Positions 42,938 through 52,381 are shown, counted from the first letter of the stretch. The stretch: DNA of 64,000 nucleotides from Pseudoduganella umbonata (GCF_014192225.1 NZ_JACHXS010000007.1:335254-399253); one strand, 5' to 3'. The notes: generated by a model not told the origin, from the letters alone. Translations and numbers: made by a program.

Positions 42938-43747
42938 ATGCAAGAACACATCCCCGCACTCGGCCTCGGCACGTTCCGCCTGCAAGGGCAGGTGGTCGTC
43001 GATTCCGTCCGCGCCGGGCTGGAGCTGGGCTACCGCCACGTCGACACGGCGCAAATCTACGGTAACGAGGCCGACGTGGGCAGTGCGATCGCCCAGAGCG
43101 GCGTCCCCCGCGCCGAACTGTTCGTGACGACCAAGGTCTGGACGGCGAACCTGGCGGGCGACAGGCTGGCCGCCAGCCTGCGCGAAAGCCTGGACAAGCT
43201 GCGCCTGGAGCAGGTCGACCTGGCGCTGATCCATTGGCCATCGCCGCAGGACGCGGTGCCGGTCGCCGAGACCATGCATGCGCTGCTGGCGGCGAAGCGC
43301 GCCGGGCTGGCGCGCCGGATCGGTATCTCGAACTTCACGATCCGCCACATGCAACAGGCGATCGGCGCCATCGGCGCCGGGGAAATCGCCACCAACCAGG
43401 TCGAGATCCACCCGTTCCTGCAGAACCGCGCGGTGGTGCGGTTCGCGCGCGAGCACGGCATCCACCTGACGGCCTACATGCCGCTCGCCTACGGCAAGGT
43501 GATGACGGACCCCGTGATCGCGGCCATCGCCGGGCGGCACGGTGCGACTCCGGCGCAGGTCGCGCTGGCCTGGTCCCTGCGGCAGGGCTTTGCCGTGATT
43601 CCATCGTCGACGAAACGGACCAACCTGGAAGCGAACCTCGCCGCGGCCCGCATTGCGCTGTCGGACGAGGACATGGCCGCCATCGCGGCGCTGGAGGCAA
43701 ACGGCCGGATCGCCGATCCGGAAGGCATCGCGCCCGTGTGGGACTGA
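42938..43747 (+). CDS. dkgB: Aldo/keto reductase, 2,5-diketo-D-gluconate reductase B type
   Basis: A 269-residue NADPH-dependent reductase of the AKR5 type. Visible are GLGTFRLQGQVVVDSVRAGL, the catalytic Asp/Tyr region YRHVDTAQIYGNEADVG, the catalytic Lys in FVTTKVW, LIHWPSP with the active-site His, IGISNF, TNQVEIHPFLQN and IPSSTKRTNLEANL for cofactor binding. Family members reduce methylglyoxal and other ketoaldehydes; dkgB is the closest named relative I recognise. AAGGAGAACACC before the ATG at 42938 fixes the start, although the frame is open upstream. Confidence 0.88.
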   Translation: MQEHIPALGLGTFRLQGQVVVDSVRAGLELGYRHVDTAQIYGNEADVGSAIAQSGVPRAELFVTTKVWTANLAGDRLAASLRESLDKLRLEQVDLALIHWPSPQDAVPVAETMHALLAAKRAGLARRIGISNFTIRHMQQAIGAIGAGEIATNQVEIHPFLQNRAVVRFAREHGIHLTAYMPLAYGKVMTDPVIAAIAGRHGATPAQVALAWSLRQGFAVIPSSTKRTNLEANLAAARIALSDEDMAAIAALEANGRIADPEGIAPVWD

Positions 43748-43819
43748 GCCGCTGGCGGTCCGCGCCGGCCGTCGGCACCGCCGCGCGCCCCGTCAGCCAC
43801 CGATCGTTATAATGGCAAG

Positions 43820-45034
43820 ATGAACACGCCATCCTCTTCCAAGCATCATGTGCCGACGGCGGTCTGCATCGTCGGCAACGGCGCGATCGCCAAGGCGGCC
43901 GCGCTGGCATTTGCCCAGGTCGGGCAAAGCGTCACCCTGCTCGGTCCACCCGCCGCGGCGAAGCCGGATGGGCTCGAGCCCAGCTGGGACGTGCGGGTCT
44001 ATGCTCTGAACCACACGGCGCACGAGCTGCTGTCGAACCTGAAAGTGTGGGGCGCGATGGACCAGGTGCGCATCGCGCCGGTCGACGGCATGGTCATCAA
44101 GGGCGACGGCGAACAGCCCGGCCACCTGAACTTCGATGCCTATGGTGCCCATGCGGATACGCTGGCCTGGATCGTCGAGGACCGCAACCTGAACGAGGCG
44201 CTGGACACGGCGCTGCGCTTCGCGCAGAACGTGCACGTCGTGGCCGGCCGCGCGGTGGCGCTGAAATGCGACGAGGACCACGCCACGGTGCAGCTGGCGG
44301 ACGGCACCAGCGTCAAGGCTTCGCTGGTCGTCGGGGCGGACGGCGCCCAGTCCTGGGTGCGCGGCCAGTGCGACATCGGCCTCGATTACAAGCCGTACGG
44401 GCAGAAGGGCGTGGTCGCCAATTTCGACACGGAGCTGCCGCACCACGGTAATGCGTTCCAGTGGTTTACGTGCGACCGCGGCATCGTCGCGCTGCTGCCG
44501 CTGCCGGGCAACCGCGTGTCGCTGGTCTGGTCCGCGCCGGACATGCTGGCCGACCAGCTGTGCAGCGAAGGCGCGCAGGCGCTGGCCGACCGGCTGGCCG
44601 ATTTCGCCGCCGACAAGCTGGGCAAGCTGACACCCGTGCTGCCCGAAGCGGTGCGCGCGTTCCCGCTGGCGCTGGTGCGGCCTCACTCGCTCGTATCGCA
44701 GCGCGTGGCATTGATCGGCGATGCCGCCCACGTGGTGCATCCGCTGGCAGGCCACGGCATGAACCTGGGGTTTGGTGACGTGCGCGACCTGGTGCGCGCC
44801 GTTGCCGGGCGCGAGGAACACCGTTCGATCGGCGACGAGCGGGTGCTCGCCCGCTACGCCCGTTCTCGCAAGGAGGAAGTGCTGCTGATGCAGGCAACCA
44901 CCGACGGCCTGCAACGCCTGTTCGGCGCGAATCTCGAACCGGTGCGCGCGGTCCGCAATTTCGGGCTAAACTTGCTGGATAAATTGCCTTTCGTCAAGCG
45001 TTCGCTGATGTCGCACGCGCTGGGCCGGCACTGA
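43820..45034 (+). CDS. UbiH/UbiF/COQ6-family FAD-dependent hydroxylase
   Basis: A 404-residue flavoprotein monooxygenase. The N-terminal FAD motif reads VCIVGNGAIAKAAALAFAQV (a variant of GxGxxG), the middle DG motif is SLVVGADGAQSWVRGQ, and the second FAD motif is ALIGDAAHVVHPLAGHGMNL. These place it in the ubiquinone-biosynthesis hydroxylase family, which adds hydroxyls to the quinone ring at the membrane. Which ring position it modifies (UbiH, UbiF or UbiM role) is not clear. The DsbC-like gene follows 53 bases downstream. Confidence 0.85.
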   Translation: MNTPSSSKHHVPTAVCIVGNGAIAKAAALAFAQVGQSVTLLGPPAAAKPDGLEPSWDVRVYALNHTAHELLSNLKVWGAMDQVRIAPVDGMVIKGDGEQPGHLNFDAYGAHADTLAWIVEDRNLNEALDTALRFAQNVHVVAGRAVALKCDEDHATVQLADGTSVKASLVVGADGAQSWVRGQCDIGLDYKPYGQKGVVANFDTELPHHGNAFQWFTCDRGIVALLPLPGNRVSLVWSAPDMLADQLCSEGAQALADRLADFAADKLGKLTPVLPEAVRAFPLALVRPHSLVSQRVALIGDAAHVVHPLAGHGMNLGFGDVRDLVRAVAGREEHRSIGDERVLARYARSRKEEVLLMQATTDGLQRLFGANLEPVRAVRNFGLNLLDKLPFVKRSLMSHALGRH

Positions 45035-45087
45035 TTGCGACGGCGCGGCGATCCCGCGCCGTGTTCCTGTTTCACCCCGGAGAATCT

Positions 45088-45810
45088 ATGAAGTTCATCA
45101 AGACCAGCCTCGTGCTGGTATCGGCGCTGCTGATGTCGTGCGCGGGCGCCGACGACGGCGTCGAAGCCACCATCCGCAAGAATGTCGAACCCAAGCTGGG
45201 CCCCGACGTCAAGATCGATGCCATCCGCGCCACGCCGTATTCGGGCCTGTATGAAATCCGCATCGGCAACGAGATCCGCTATACCGACAAGACCGGCACC
45301 TATCTGTTTGCCGGCCACATCTTCAACCTGAAGACCAGGGAAGACGTGACGCAGGCGCGCATCGACGAAGTCAACCGCATCAAGTTCTCCGAGCTGCCGC
45401 TGGAGCTGGCGCTGAAGACCGTGAAGGGCAACGGCAAGCGCGTAGTGGCCATCTTCGAAGACCCGAACTGCGGCTACTGCAAGAAATTCCGCCGCGAGAC
45501 GCTGGCGAAGGTGGACAACATCACGGTCTACACGTTCATGTACAACATCCTGTCGCCCGATTCGACGGTCAAGTCGCGCAACATCTGGTGCGCGGCCGAC
45601 CGCAACCGCGCCTGGGACGAATGGATGCTGAACAACAAGCAGGCGCCGGCCGCGCCGGCAGGCTGCACCGCACCGAACGACAAGGTGCTGGCGCTGGGGA
45701 ACAAGCTGGGCCTGGAAGGGACCCCGGCGATCTTCTTCGCCGACGGCAGCCGCATCCCGGGCGCCATCGACGTGGCGGCGATGGAAGCGAAATTCGCCTC
45801 GATCAAGTAA
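45088..45810 (+). CDS. DsbC-family thiol:disulfide interchange protein
   Basis: A 240-residue periplasmic protein with a signal peptide (MKFIKTSLVLVSALLMSCAG-A, possibly lipidated at the Cys). An N-terminal dimerisation domain (about 30-90) leads via a linker helix to a thioredoxin domain with the active site C128-G-Y-C131 in FEDPNCGYCKKF. LEGTPAIFFADGSRIPG contains the cis-Pro loop. DsbC isomerises wrong disulfides in the periplasm, kept reduced by DsbD. A second Cys pair (NIWCAADR...AGCTAP) is conserved in the family. CCGGAGAATCT sets the start at 45088, and a terminator follows. Confidence 0.9.
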   Translation: MKFIKTSLVLVSALLMSCAGADDGVEATIRKNVEPKLGPDVKIDAIRATPYSGLYEIRIGNEIRYTDKTGTYLFAGHIFNLKTREDVTQARIDEVNRIKFSELPLELALKTVKGNGKRVVAIFEDPNCGYCKKFRRETLAKVDNITVYTFMYNILSPDSTVKSRNIWCAADRNRAWDEWMLNNKQAPAAPAGCTAPNDKVLALGNKLGLEGTPAIFFADGSRIPGAIDVAAMEAKFASIK

Positions 45811-45867
45811 CACTGCAAGCACTGCAATGAGCAATGCAATGCAGCGCTCCAATACGTTGCATCACCG

Positions 45868-45895
45868 CGGCGCGCCCACGAAGCGCGCCGTTTTT
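45868..45895 (+). terminator. Intrinsic terminator after the DsbC-like gene
   Basis: CGGCGCGC-CCACGAA-GCGCGCCG (45868-45890) followed by TTTTT. It lies 57 bases past the DsbC stop and before the (2Fe-2S) subunit gene. Confidence 0.85.
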
Positions 45896-45927
45896 CCATC
45901 ATAAGAATCCAGAACTGGGAGTTATCC

Positions 45928-46386
45928 ATGGTCACCCTGAACATCAACGGGCGCGACACGCAGGTCGACGCCGATCCGTCGACGCCGATCCTGTGGGCGC
46001 TGCGCGACAACCTGAACATGACCGGTACGAAATTCGGCTGTGGCGCCGCGCTGTGCGGCGCCTGTACCGTGCACCTGGGCGGCCAGCCGATCCGCTCCTG
46101 CGTGACGCCGATTTCCGCCGCCGTGGGCCAGAAGATCACCACGATCGAAGCCATGGAGCACGACAAGGTGGGCAAGGCCGTGCAGGACGCGTGGGTGAAG
46201 CACGACGTGCCGCAATGCGGCTACTGCCAGAGCGGCCAGGTGATGAGCGCCACCGCGCTGCTGAAAACGAACCGGAAGCCCAGCGACGCCGATATCGATG
46301 GCGCCATGGCCGGCAACATCTGCCGCTGCGGCACCTACCAGCGCATCCGCCTCGCCATCAAGGATGCGGCGAAAACCCTCGCCTAA
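45928..46386 (+). CDS. iorA: (2Fe-2S) subunit of an isoquinoline 1-oxidoreductase-type molybdoenzyme
   Basis: A 152-residue electron-transfer subunit with two [2Fe-2S] clusters. The ferredoxin-type site is FGCGAALCGACTVHLGGQP with a later RSC, and the second, helical site is VPQCGYCQSGQVMSATALL together with GNICRCGTYQRI. This is the small subunit of the IorA/IorB class of molybdenum hydroxylases. It passes electrons from the molybdopterin subunit encoded 9 bases downstream to an acceptor. The gene starts a four-gene run (iorA, iorB, nucleotidyltransferase, M61 peptidase). Confidence 0.93.
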   Translation: MVTLNINGRDTQVDADPSTPILWALRDNLNMTGTKFGCGAALCGACTVHLGGQPIRSCVTPISAAVGQKITTIEAMEHDKVGKAVQDAWVKHDVPQCGYCQSGQVMSATALLKTNRKPSDADIDGAMAGNICRCGTYQRIRLAIKDAAKTLA

Positions 46387-46395
46387 GGAGATCAC

Positions 46396-48627
46396 ATGCG
46401 TAAAGAATGGCTCAATGGCAGTGACATGGCGGCAGCGGCCGCCGGCGACCAACCGGGTGTATCGCGCCGCGGCTTCATGAAAGGGGCGGGCGCCGGCCTC
46501 GTGCTCGGCTTTACCTTTACCGGTGGCGGCCGGATGGCCCGCGCGGCGGAGCCGAAGCCCGCGCAGCAGCCGAACGCGTTCCTGCGCATCGCGCCGGACA
46601 ACACGGTCACCGTGCAGGTGAACCGCCTGGAATTCGGCCAGGGCGTGCAGACCGCGCTGCCGATGCTGATCGCCGAGGAACTCGATGCCGACTGGTCGCA
46701 GATCCGCGGCGCGCTGGCGCCGGCAGGTGACGCCTACAAGGATCCCGCGATGGGCATCCAGATCACCGGCGGCTCCGGTTCCGTGGCCCACTCGTGGGTG
46801 CAATACCGGGAAATCGGCGCGAAGGCGCGCGCCATGCTGGTTGCCGCCGCGGCGGAACAGTGGAAGGTGCCGGTCAACCAGGTGAAGGCCTCGAAGGGCG
46901 TGCTCACCGCTCCCGGCGGCAAGAAGGCGACGTACGGCCAGATGGCCGAGGCGGCGATGAAGCAGCCGGTGCCGGAACACGTGGTGCTGAAGAACACCGA
47001 AAAATTCCGCTTCATCGGCAAGCCGATGCCGCGCCTGGACGCGCGCGCGAAATCGAACGGCAGCCAGCAGTTCGGCATGGACTTCAAGCCGGCCGGCACC
47101 AAGGTGGCCGTGGTGGCGCGCCCGCCGGTGTTCGGCGCGAAAGTGGCGAAATTCGACGCTACCGCCGCGAAGAAGATCAAGGGCGTGCTCGCCGTGGTGC
47201 CGGTCGAGGTGGACCGCGGCGGCACCGGCGTGGCCGTCATCGCCGAAGGCTACTGGCAGGCAAAGCAGGGCCGCGATGCGCTGGCGATCGACTGGGATAC
47301 CGATGGCGTGGAAAAGGTGAGCACCGAACAGCAGTTCACGGCTTTCCGCACACTGGCGGCAAAACCCGGCGCGGTGGCGAAACAGGCCGATACGTCGAAG
47401 CTGGCCGCCGCGCCGAAGAAGATTTCGGCCGTCTATGAATTCCCCTACCTGGCGCACGCGCCGATGGAGCCGCTGAACTGCGTGGTCGATTTGCAGCGCG
47501 ACGCATGCACGATCTGGGCCGGCAGCCAGTTCCAGACGATGGACCAGGCCGCGGCCGCGAAGACGGCCGGCCTGAAGCCGGAGCAGGTGACCCTGCACAC
47601 GATGATGGCGGGCGGCGGTTTCGGCCGGCGCGCGGTGCCGTCGTCGGACTACATCGTCGAAGCGGTGAACGTGGCCAAGGCCTGGGCGAAGGCCGGCAAG
47701 TCCGGCCCCGTGAAGGTGATCTGGAGCCGCGAGGACGACATCAAGGGCGGCTACTACCGCCCGTCGCACGTGCATCGCGCCGAACTGGGGCTCGACGCCA
47801 GGGGCAATATCGTCGGCTGGGACCACGTGATCGTCGGCCAGTCGATCATCAGCGGCACGGCGTTCGAGCCCTTCATGGTGAAGAACGGCGTGGATGCCAC
47901 GATGGTCGAGGGCATGGGCGAGCCATACCGGGTGCCGATGCACCTGTCCGTCCACAACGCGCAGGCAAATGTGCCGGTGTTGTGGTGGCGTTCGGTGGGC
48001 TCGACCCACACCGCGTTCGTGATGGAGACGCTGATCGACGAGGCGGCCGTGGCGGCCGGCGTGGACCCGGTGGCCTACCGCAGGAAGCTGATCCCGGCGG
48101 AGCACAAGCGCCACCACCTGGCGCTCGACCTGGCGGTCGGCAAGTCCGGCTACAGCACCGTGAAGCTGCCCGAAGGGCAGGCCTACGGCGTGGCGGTGCA
48201 TGAATCGTTCGGCACCGTCGTGGCCTACGTGGTCACGGCGTCGGTGGAAAACGGCACGCCGAAGCTGCACAAGGTGACGGCGGCCGTGCACTGCAACCAG
48301 GCGGTCAACCCCCTGACCATCGAAGCGCAGGTGCAGGGCGCGGTGCTGATGGCCGTCGGCACCACGCTGCCGGGCGCCGCCATCACGCTGAAGGATGGTA
48401 TCGTCGAACAGGGCCAGCTCAGCGACTACACCGTGGCGCGCATGACGGACATGCCGCAGGTCGAGGTGCATATCGTGCCGTCGACCGAGCCGCCGACCGG
48501 CATGGGCGAACCGGGCCTGCCGCCGCTGGCGCCGGCGTTCGCCAACGCCGTGTTCCGCATCACGGGCAAGCGGCTGCGCAAGCTGCCGTTCGACCTGGCA
48601 TCGGCCGCCGCGCCGCAAGTGGCGTAG
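46396..48627 (+). CDS. iorB: Molybdopterin-binding subunit of an IorB-type oxidoreductase
   Basis: A 743-residue catalytic subunit. A Tat signal (SRRGFMKGAGAGLVLGFTFT) near the N-terminus indicates export with folded cofactor. Features include the N-terminal NTVTVQVNRLEFGQGVQTAL, MMAGGGFGRRAVPSSDYIVE, VLWWRSVGSTHTAFVMETLI and the C-terminal TGMGEPGLPPLAPAFANAVF with the active-site Glu. It hydroxylates an N-heterocycle or aldehyde using water, with IorA passing the electrons on. The protein lacks the FAD subunit of xanthine dehydrogenases. The substrate is not predictable. The ModE/modA system in this window provides molybdate. Confidence 0.92.
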   Translation: MRKEWLNGSDMAAAAAGDQPGVSRRGFMKGAGAGLVLGFTFTGGGRMARAAEPKPAQQPNAFLRIAPDNTVTVQVNRLEFGQGVQTALPMLIAEELDADWSQIRGALAPAGDAYKDPAMGIQITGGSGSVAHSWVQYREIGAKARAMLVAAAAEQWKVPVNQVKASKGVLTAPGGKKATYGQMAEAAMKQPVPEHVVLKNTEKFRFIGKPMPRLDARAKSNGSQQFGMDFKPAGTKVAVVARPPVFGAKVAKFDATAAKKIKGVLAVVPVEVDRGGTGVAVIAEGYWQAKQGRDALAIDWDTDGVEKVSTEQQFTAFRTLAAKPGAVAKQADTSKLAAAPKKISAVYEFPYLAHAPMEPLNCVVDLQRDACTIWAGSQFQTMDQAAAAKTAGLKPEQVTLHTMMAGGGFGRRAVPSSDYIVEAVNVAKAWAKAGKSGPVKVIWSREDDIKGGYYRPSHVHRAELGLDARGNIVGWDHVIVGQSIISGTAFEPFMVKNGVDATMVEGMGEPYRVPMHLSVHNAQANVPVLWWRSVGSTHTAFVMETLIDEAAVAAGVDPVAYRRKLIPAEHKRHHLALDLAVGKSGYSTVKLPEGQAYGVAVHESFGTVVAYVVTASVENGTPKLHKVTAAVHCNQAVNPLTIEAQVQGAVLMAVGTTLPGAAITLKDGIVEQGQLSDYTVARMTDMPQVEVHIVPSTEPPTGMGEPGLPPLAPAFANAVFRITGKRLRKLPFDLASAAAPQVA

Positions 48628-48632
48628 TCCCG

Positions 48633-49247
48633 ATGACAGCCAGCGCCATCTTGCCGGGCAGCGCCATCGCCGGCATCCTGCTGGCGGCCGGCCGCGGCAG
48701 GCGTTTCGATCCGCTGGGGCAGCGCAACAAGCTGCTGCAGCCGATCGACGGCGAACCGGTCGTCGTCCGCAGTGCGCGGCACCTGCTGGCGGCGCTGCCG
48801 CGCGTGGTGGCCGTTGTGCGCGACGATGCGGAGGGCGCTCAACTGGGCGCGCAACTGGCGGCGCTCGGCTGCGAGGTGGCGCTGTGCGAGGAGGCGGACA
48901 GCGGCATGGCCGCGTCGCTCGTGCACGGGCTTCGCCATGCGGCGGATGCATCCGGCTGGGTGGTGGCGCTGGGCGACATGCCCCGCGTGCGGCCCGCCAC
49001 GATCGCCGCGCTGGCGGGGGCGGTGGAAGCGGGGGCCGACATTGCGGTGCCCGTGCACGGCAATGAACATGGAACGCAGCGCGGCAACCCGGTGGCATTC
49101 AGCCGCCGGCACCTGCCGCAACTGCTCGCGCTGACCGGCGACCGGGGCGCGCGCGGTATCGTGAAGGATAATATCGTCAACGAAGTGGCGGTGGATGATC
49201 CGGGCATCCTGCTCGACATCGATACTCCGCCCGATCTCCTGCAATGA
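48633..49247 (+). CDS. MobA-like NTP transferase (MocA-type molybdenum cofactor nucleotidyltransferase)
   Basis: A 204-residue nucleotidyltransferase. The signature IAGILLAAGRGRRFDPLGQR and NKLLQPIDGEPVV is the MobA/MocA NTP-binding loop, followed by the metal-binding GDMPRVRPATI and the acceptor region GTQRGNPVAFSRRHL. MocA adds CMP to molybdenum cofactor for xanthine-dehydrogenase-family enzymes such as IorAB just upstream. It starts 5 bases after iorB and overlaps the next gene by 4 bases, so it is almost certainly in the same operon. Confidence 0.9.
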   Translation: MTASAILPGSAIAGILLAAGRGRRFDPLGQRNKLLQPIDGEPVVVRSARHLLAALPRVVAVVRDDAEGAQLGAQLAALGCEVALCEEADSGMAASLVHGLRHAADASGWVVALGDMPRVRPATIAALAGAVEAGADIAVPVHGNEHGTQRGNPVAFSRRHLPQLLALTGDRGARGIVKDNIVNEVAVDDPGILLDIDTPPDLLQ

Positions 49248-51100
49248 AAAACAAAACGCCGATCAAAGAGAAAACGCCGACCAGGCAAGCGAAGCCGCCG
49301 CGCGCCGCGGTGCCCGCCGTGGCCTACGCCATCGTTGCCAAGGATCTTGCCGCCCACCTGTTCCAGGTAACGCTGACCGTGCAGCAGCCGGCCCCCGATG
49401 GGCAGTTGCTGGCATTGCCGGCCTGGATTCCGGGCAGCTACATGATCCGCGAGTTCTCCCGCAACATCGTGCAGATCCGTGCCGAGGCCAATGGCCAGCC
49501 GGTAGCGCTGGCGAAACTGGACAAGCACTCCTGGCAGGCACCGCCTGTCGAGGGGCCGCTGACCGTGCAATACGACGTGTATGCATGGGATCTTTCCGTG
49601 CGCGCCGCGCACCTGGACCAGACGCATGGCTTCTTCAACGGCACCAGCGTGTTCCTGCGCGTGGCCGGCCAGGAAGAGGTGCCGCACGTGGTCGATATCG
49701 TGCGGCCGGCGGACGAGGCGGCGCGCGGCTGGCGCGTGGCCACGGCGCTGCCCGAGCTGAAGGCGAAGCGCTACGGCTTCGGCACCTACGTGGCGGCCGA
49801 CTACGACGAGCTGATCGACAGCCCGGTGGAGATGGGCGACTTCGCCCTGGCCACGTTCACGGCCCATGGCGTGCCGCACGACGTGGTGATCACCGGCCGC
49901 GTACCGAACCTGGACATGGCGCGGCTGTGCGCCGACCTGAAGGCGATCTGCGAAACCCAGATCGCCTTCTTCGAGCCGAAGACCAGGCACGCGCCGATGG
50001 ACCGCTACGTGTTCATGACGCTGGCCGTCGGCGACGGCTACGGCGGCCTGGAACACCGCGCATCGACGGCACTGATCTGCGCCCGCGCCGACCTGCCGAC
50101 CACCGCTGCCCAGGGCAAGGAACGCAGCGAAGGCTACATCAAGTTCCTCGGCCTGTGCAGCCACGAGTACTTCCACACCTGGAATGTGAAGCGCATCAAG
50201 CCGGCCGTGTTCGCGCCCTACGACCTGCAGGTGGAAAACTACACGCCGCTGCTGTGGCTCTTCGAAGGCTTCACCAGCTATTACGACGACCTGTTCCTGG
50301 TCCGCGCCGGCATGATCGGCGAAGCCACGTACTTCAAGATGCTGGGCAAGACCGTGGGCGGCGTGCTGCGCGGTGCCGGCCGCACGAAGCAGAGCGTGGC
50401 CGAGTCCAGCTTCGACGCCTGGAGCAAGTACTACCGGCAGGACGAAAACGCGCCCAATGCGATCGTCAGCTATTACGCCAAGGGTTCGCTGGTGGGCCTC
50501 GGCCTGGACCTGGCGATCCGCCAGAAGTCGGGCGGCAAGCGCTCGCTGGACGACATCATGCTGGCGCTGTGGCAGCGCTACGGCCGCGACTTCTACCCGC
50601 ACGGCCGCCGCGGCGTGACGCCGGGCGAAGTGGAAGCGCTGTTCGACGAGATCAGCGGCATGCGGCTGAAGAGCTACTTCGACAAGTACATCCGCGGCAC
50701 CGAGGACGTGCCGCTGGCAAAGCTGCTGGCGCCGTTCGGCGTGAAGTACACGGACGAGCGCAAGCCGGCCAAGCCCAGCCTGGACGTCAACATCGGCCGC
50801 GATGGCGCCGATGCAAAGCTGTCCGCCGTCCACGAGGGCGGCGCCGCGCACCGCGCCGGCATGTCCGCCGGCGACCTGCTGGTGGCGGTCGACGGCCTGC
50901 GCGTCACGGGCAATCCCGCCAACGTGGAGGCACTGCTGTCCCGCTACAGCGCCGGCGACACGGTGCAGGTGCACGCGTTCCGCCGCGATGAACTGATGAC
51001 GTTCACGGTGCGCCTGCAGGGCGACCGCGTGCCGGGCATCGTGCTGGCGATCGATTCGGCGCGCAAGAGTGCGTTAGCGCGCCCGACGATGCTGCGCTGA
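49244..51100 (+). CDS. M61 family metallopeptidase (glycyl aminopeptidase) with PDZ domain
   Basis: A 618-residue enzyme. An N-terminal beta domain (about 25-190) is followed by the zinc-peptidase core with H307-E308-Y-F-H311 in CSHEYFHTWNVKRIKP and the downstream LLWLFEGFTSYYDDLFLVRA (Glu ligand). A C-terminal PDZ domain (about 515-600) contains LDVNIGRDGADAKLSAVHEG and AGMSAGDLLVAVDGL. The family removes N-terminal Gly or Ala. No signal peptide is seen, so a cytoplasmic location is likely. ATGA overlap couples it to the upstream nucleotidyltransferase; a functional link to the molybdoenzyme is not implied. Confidence 0.93.
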   Translation: MKNKTPIKEKTPTRQAKPPRAAVPAVAYAIVAKDLAAHLFQVTLTVQQPAPDGQLLALPAWIPGSYMIREFSRNIVQIRAEANGQPVALAKLDKHSWQAPPVEGPLTVQYDVYAWDLSVRAAHLDQTHGFFNGTSVFLRVAGQEEVPHVVDIVRPADEAARGWRVATALPELKAKRYGFGTYVAADYDELIDSPVEMGDFALATFTAHGVPHDVVITGRVPNLDMARLCADLKAICETQIAFFEPKTRHAPMDRYVFMTLAVGDGYGGLEHRASTALICARADLPTTAAQGKERSEGYIKFLGLCSHEYFHTWNVKRIKPAVFAPYDLQVENYTPLLWLFEGFTSYYDDLFLVRAGMIGEATYFKMLGKTVGGVLRGAGRTKQSVAESSFDAWSKYYRQDENAPNAIVSYYAKGSLVGLGLDLAIRQKSGGKRSLDDIMLALWQRYGRDFYPHGRRGVTPGEVEALFDEISGMRLKSYFDKYIRGTEDVPLAKLLAPFGVKYTDERKPAKPSLDVNIGRDGADAKLSAVHEGGAAHRAGMSAGDLLVAVDGLRVTGNPANVEALLSRYSAGDTVQVHAFRRDELMTFTVRLQGDRVPGIVLAIDSARKSALARPTMLR

Positions 51101-51101
51101 C

Positions 51102-52268
51102 GTGAAGCTGCTGGATCCGTTCAGCGTCGTACTGATGGCGGCGCTGATGTGCGCCGTCATGAGCGCGGTGCTGTTTGGCGCCCGGCGCGGCTTTCCCGCC
51201 GAGTTGCGGGGCCTCAGCCATTGGGGCGCCGCGCTGGCGGTGCAGGTGTTATCGGCCTTCTGCTTTGCATTTCGCGGCACGCTGCCCGACGCGCTGGTGC
51301 TGCCGGTGGCGAACGTGCTGTTCGTGTTCGGCAACGGCCTGTGCATGACCGGCCTGCAGCGTTTCTATGGCCACGCGCCGGGGTGGCGCACGCTGGGCGG
51401 CGCATGCGGCTTTGCGCTGGCGGGCATGCTGTATTACCTGCTGGTCGACCCGGATTACGCGGCGCGGGTGGCCTGGATGTCCATGCCGATAACGCTGATC
51501 AATGTGACACTGCTGTTCCTGCTGGTGCGCAACGGCCGGCGCAAGCTGGCCACGCTGTTCTTCGGCTCGATGATCGTGGTGAACACCGTGCTGGTCGCCG
51601 TGCGCGGCGTGGCGGCGCTGACGCACGGGGAGGCATTGGTGGATGTGAACCAGCCCGGCCTGTTCCAGAGCTTCTACCTGGCCGTGACCGCGCTGCAGCC
51701 GCCGTTGCTGGCGGTCGGTTTCCTGATGGTGGCCTACGAGAGGCTGCGCCTCCTTCTCGAGCGCCGGTCGGCCAGCGATCCGCTGACGGGCGTGCTGAAC
51801 CGGCGTGGCTTCGGCGAAGCCTATGCGCGAGAGGTGGCGCGCATGGCGCGCATGCGCCAGCAATCCCGCACCCTGGCCCTGCTGTCGGTGGACCTCGATT
51901 ACTTCAAGAAGATCAACGACCGCTTCGGCCACGCCGAAGGCGACCGGGTGCTCGTCAGCGTGGCGCAGATGATCGGCTCGGCATTGCGCGAATCCGACGC
52001 GCTGGCCCGCTTCGGCGGCGAGGAATTCATCGTGCTGCTGCCGGATACGGACGGCAAGCGCGCCATCGCCGTGGCCCAGCGCGTGCAGCGGCTGCTGCGC
52101 GAAGCGTGCGCCGGCGAACTGCCGTCATGCACCGCCAGCATCGGCGTGGCCGTGCAGACCGATCCGGACGAGTCGCTCGATGCGCTGCTGTGCCGCGCGG
52201 ACGAAGCGCTGTATCGCGCGAAGGAAAATGGGCGGGACCGGATCGAAACGTGGCGGGAAGCCGCGTAG
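51102..52268 (+). CDS. Membrane diguanylate cyclase (7-helix sensor plus GGEEF)
   Basis: A 388-residue protein with about six or seven hydrophobic segments in the first 210 residues (LSHWGAALAVQVLSAFCFAF, then FALAGMLYYLLVDPD, LINVTLLFLLVRN) and a C-terminal GGDEF domain. The active-site GGEEF is at residues 305-309 in ARFGGEEFIVLLP, and the I-site RxxD (RESD) is at 296-299, so cyclic di-GMP synthesis with product inhibition is expected. No EAL domain is present. It starts with GTG at 51102, one base after the M61 peptidase stop. Its convergent neighbour is trpC. Confidence 0.9.
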   Translation: MKLLDPFSVVLMAALMCAVMSAVLFGARRGFPAELRGLSHWGAALAVQVLSAFCFAFRGTLPDALVLPVANVLFVFGNGLCMTGLQRFYGHAPGWRTLGGACGFALAGMLYYLLVDPDYAARVAWMSMPITLINVTLLFLLVRNGRRKLATLFFGSMIVVNTVLVAVRGVAALTHGEALVDVNQPGLFQSFYLAVTALQPPLLAVGFLMVAYERLRLLLERRSASDPLTGVLNRRGFGEAYAREVARMARMRQQSRTLALLSVDLDYFKKINDRFGHAEGDRVLVSVAQMIGSALRESDALARFGGEEFIVLLPDTDGKRAIAVAQRVQRLLREACAGELPSCTASIGVAVQTDPDESLDALLCRADEALYRAKENGRDRIETWREAA

Positions 52269-52303
52269 GCCTTACTACAGTTGCTGCCAGAGAACTGTTT
52301 CCC

Positions 52304-52381
52304 AAACCGGGGCGGTACGGCGCTCCGGCAGACCCCGGTTTCAGGAAATATTGCTCAGATCCGGGGTCAGACCCCGATTTT
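52304..52381 (+). repeat. Palindrome-family spacer between the diguanylate cyclase and trpC genes
   Basis: AAACCGGGG (52304-52312) and its reverse complement (52333-52341) form one stem. GGGGTCAGACCCC (52363-52375) is a perfect palindrome followed by GATTTTT, so it can serve as an intrinsic terminator for the plus-strand gene. The palindrome matches the family at 13125-13218 and 17675-17790. Confidence 0.75.

Noticed and set aside
45922..49098. 1058-codon open frame on the minus strand across iorA, iorB and the nucleotidyltransferase
   Set aside because: It spans three well-supported plus-strand genes and shows only Arg/His-rich low-complexity sequence.
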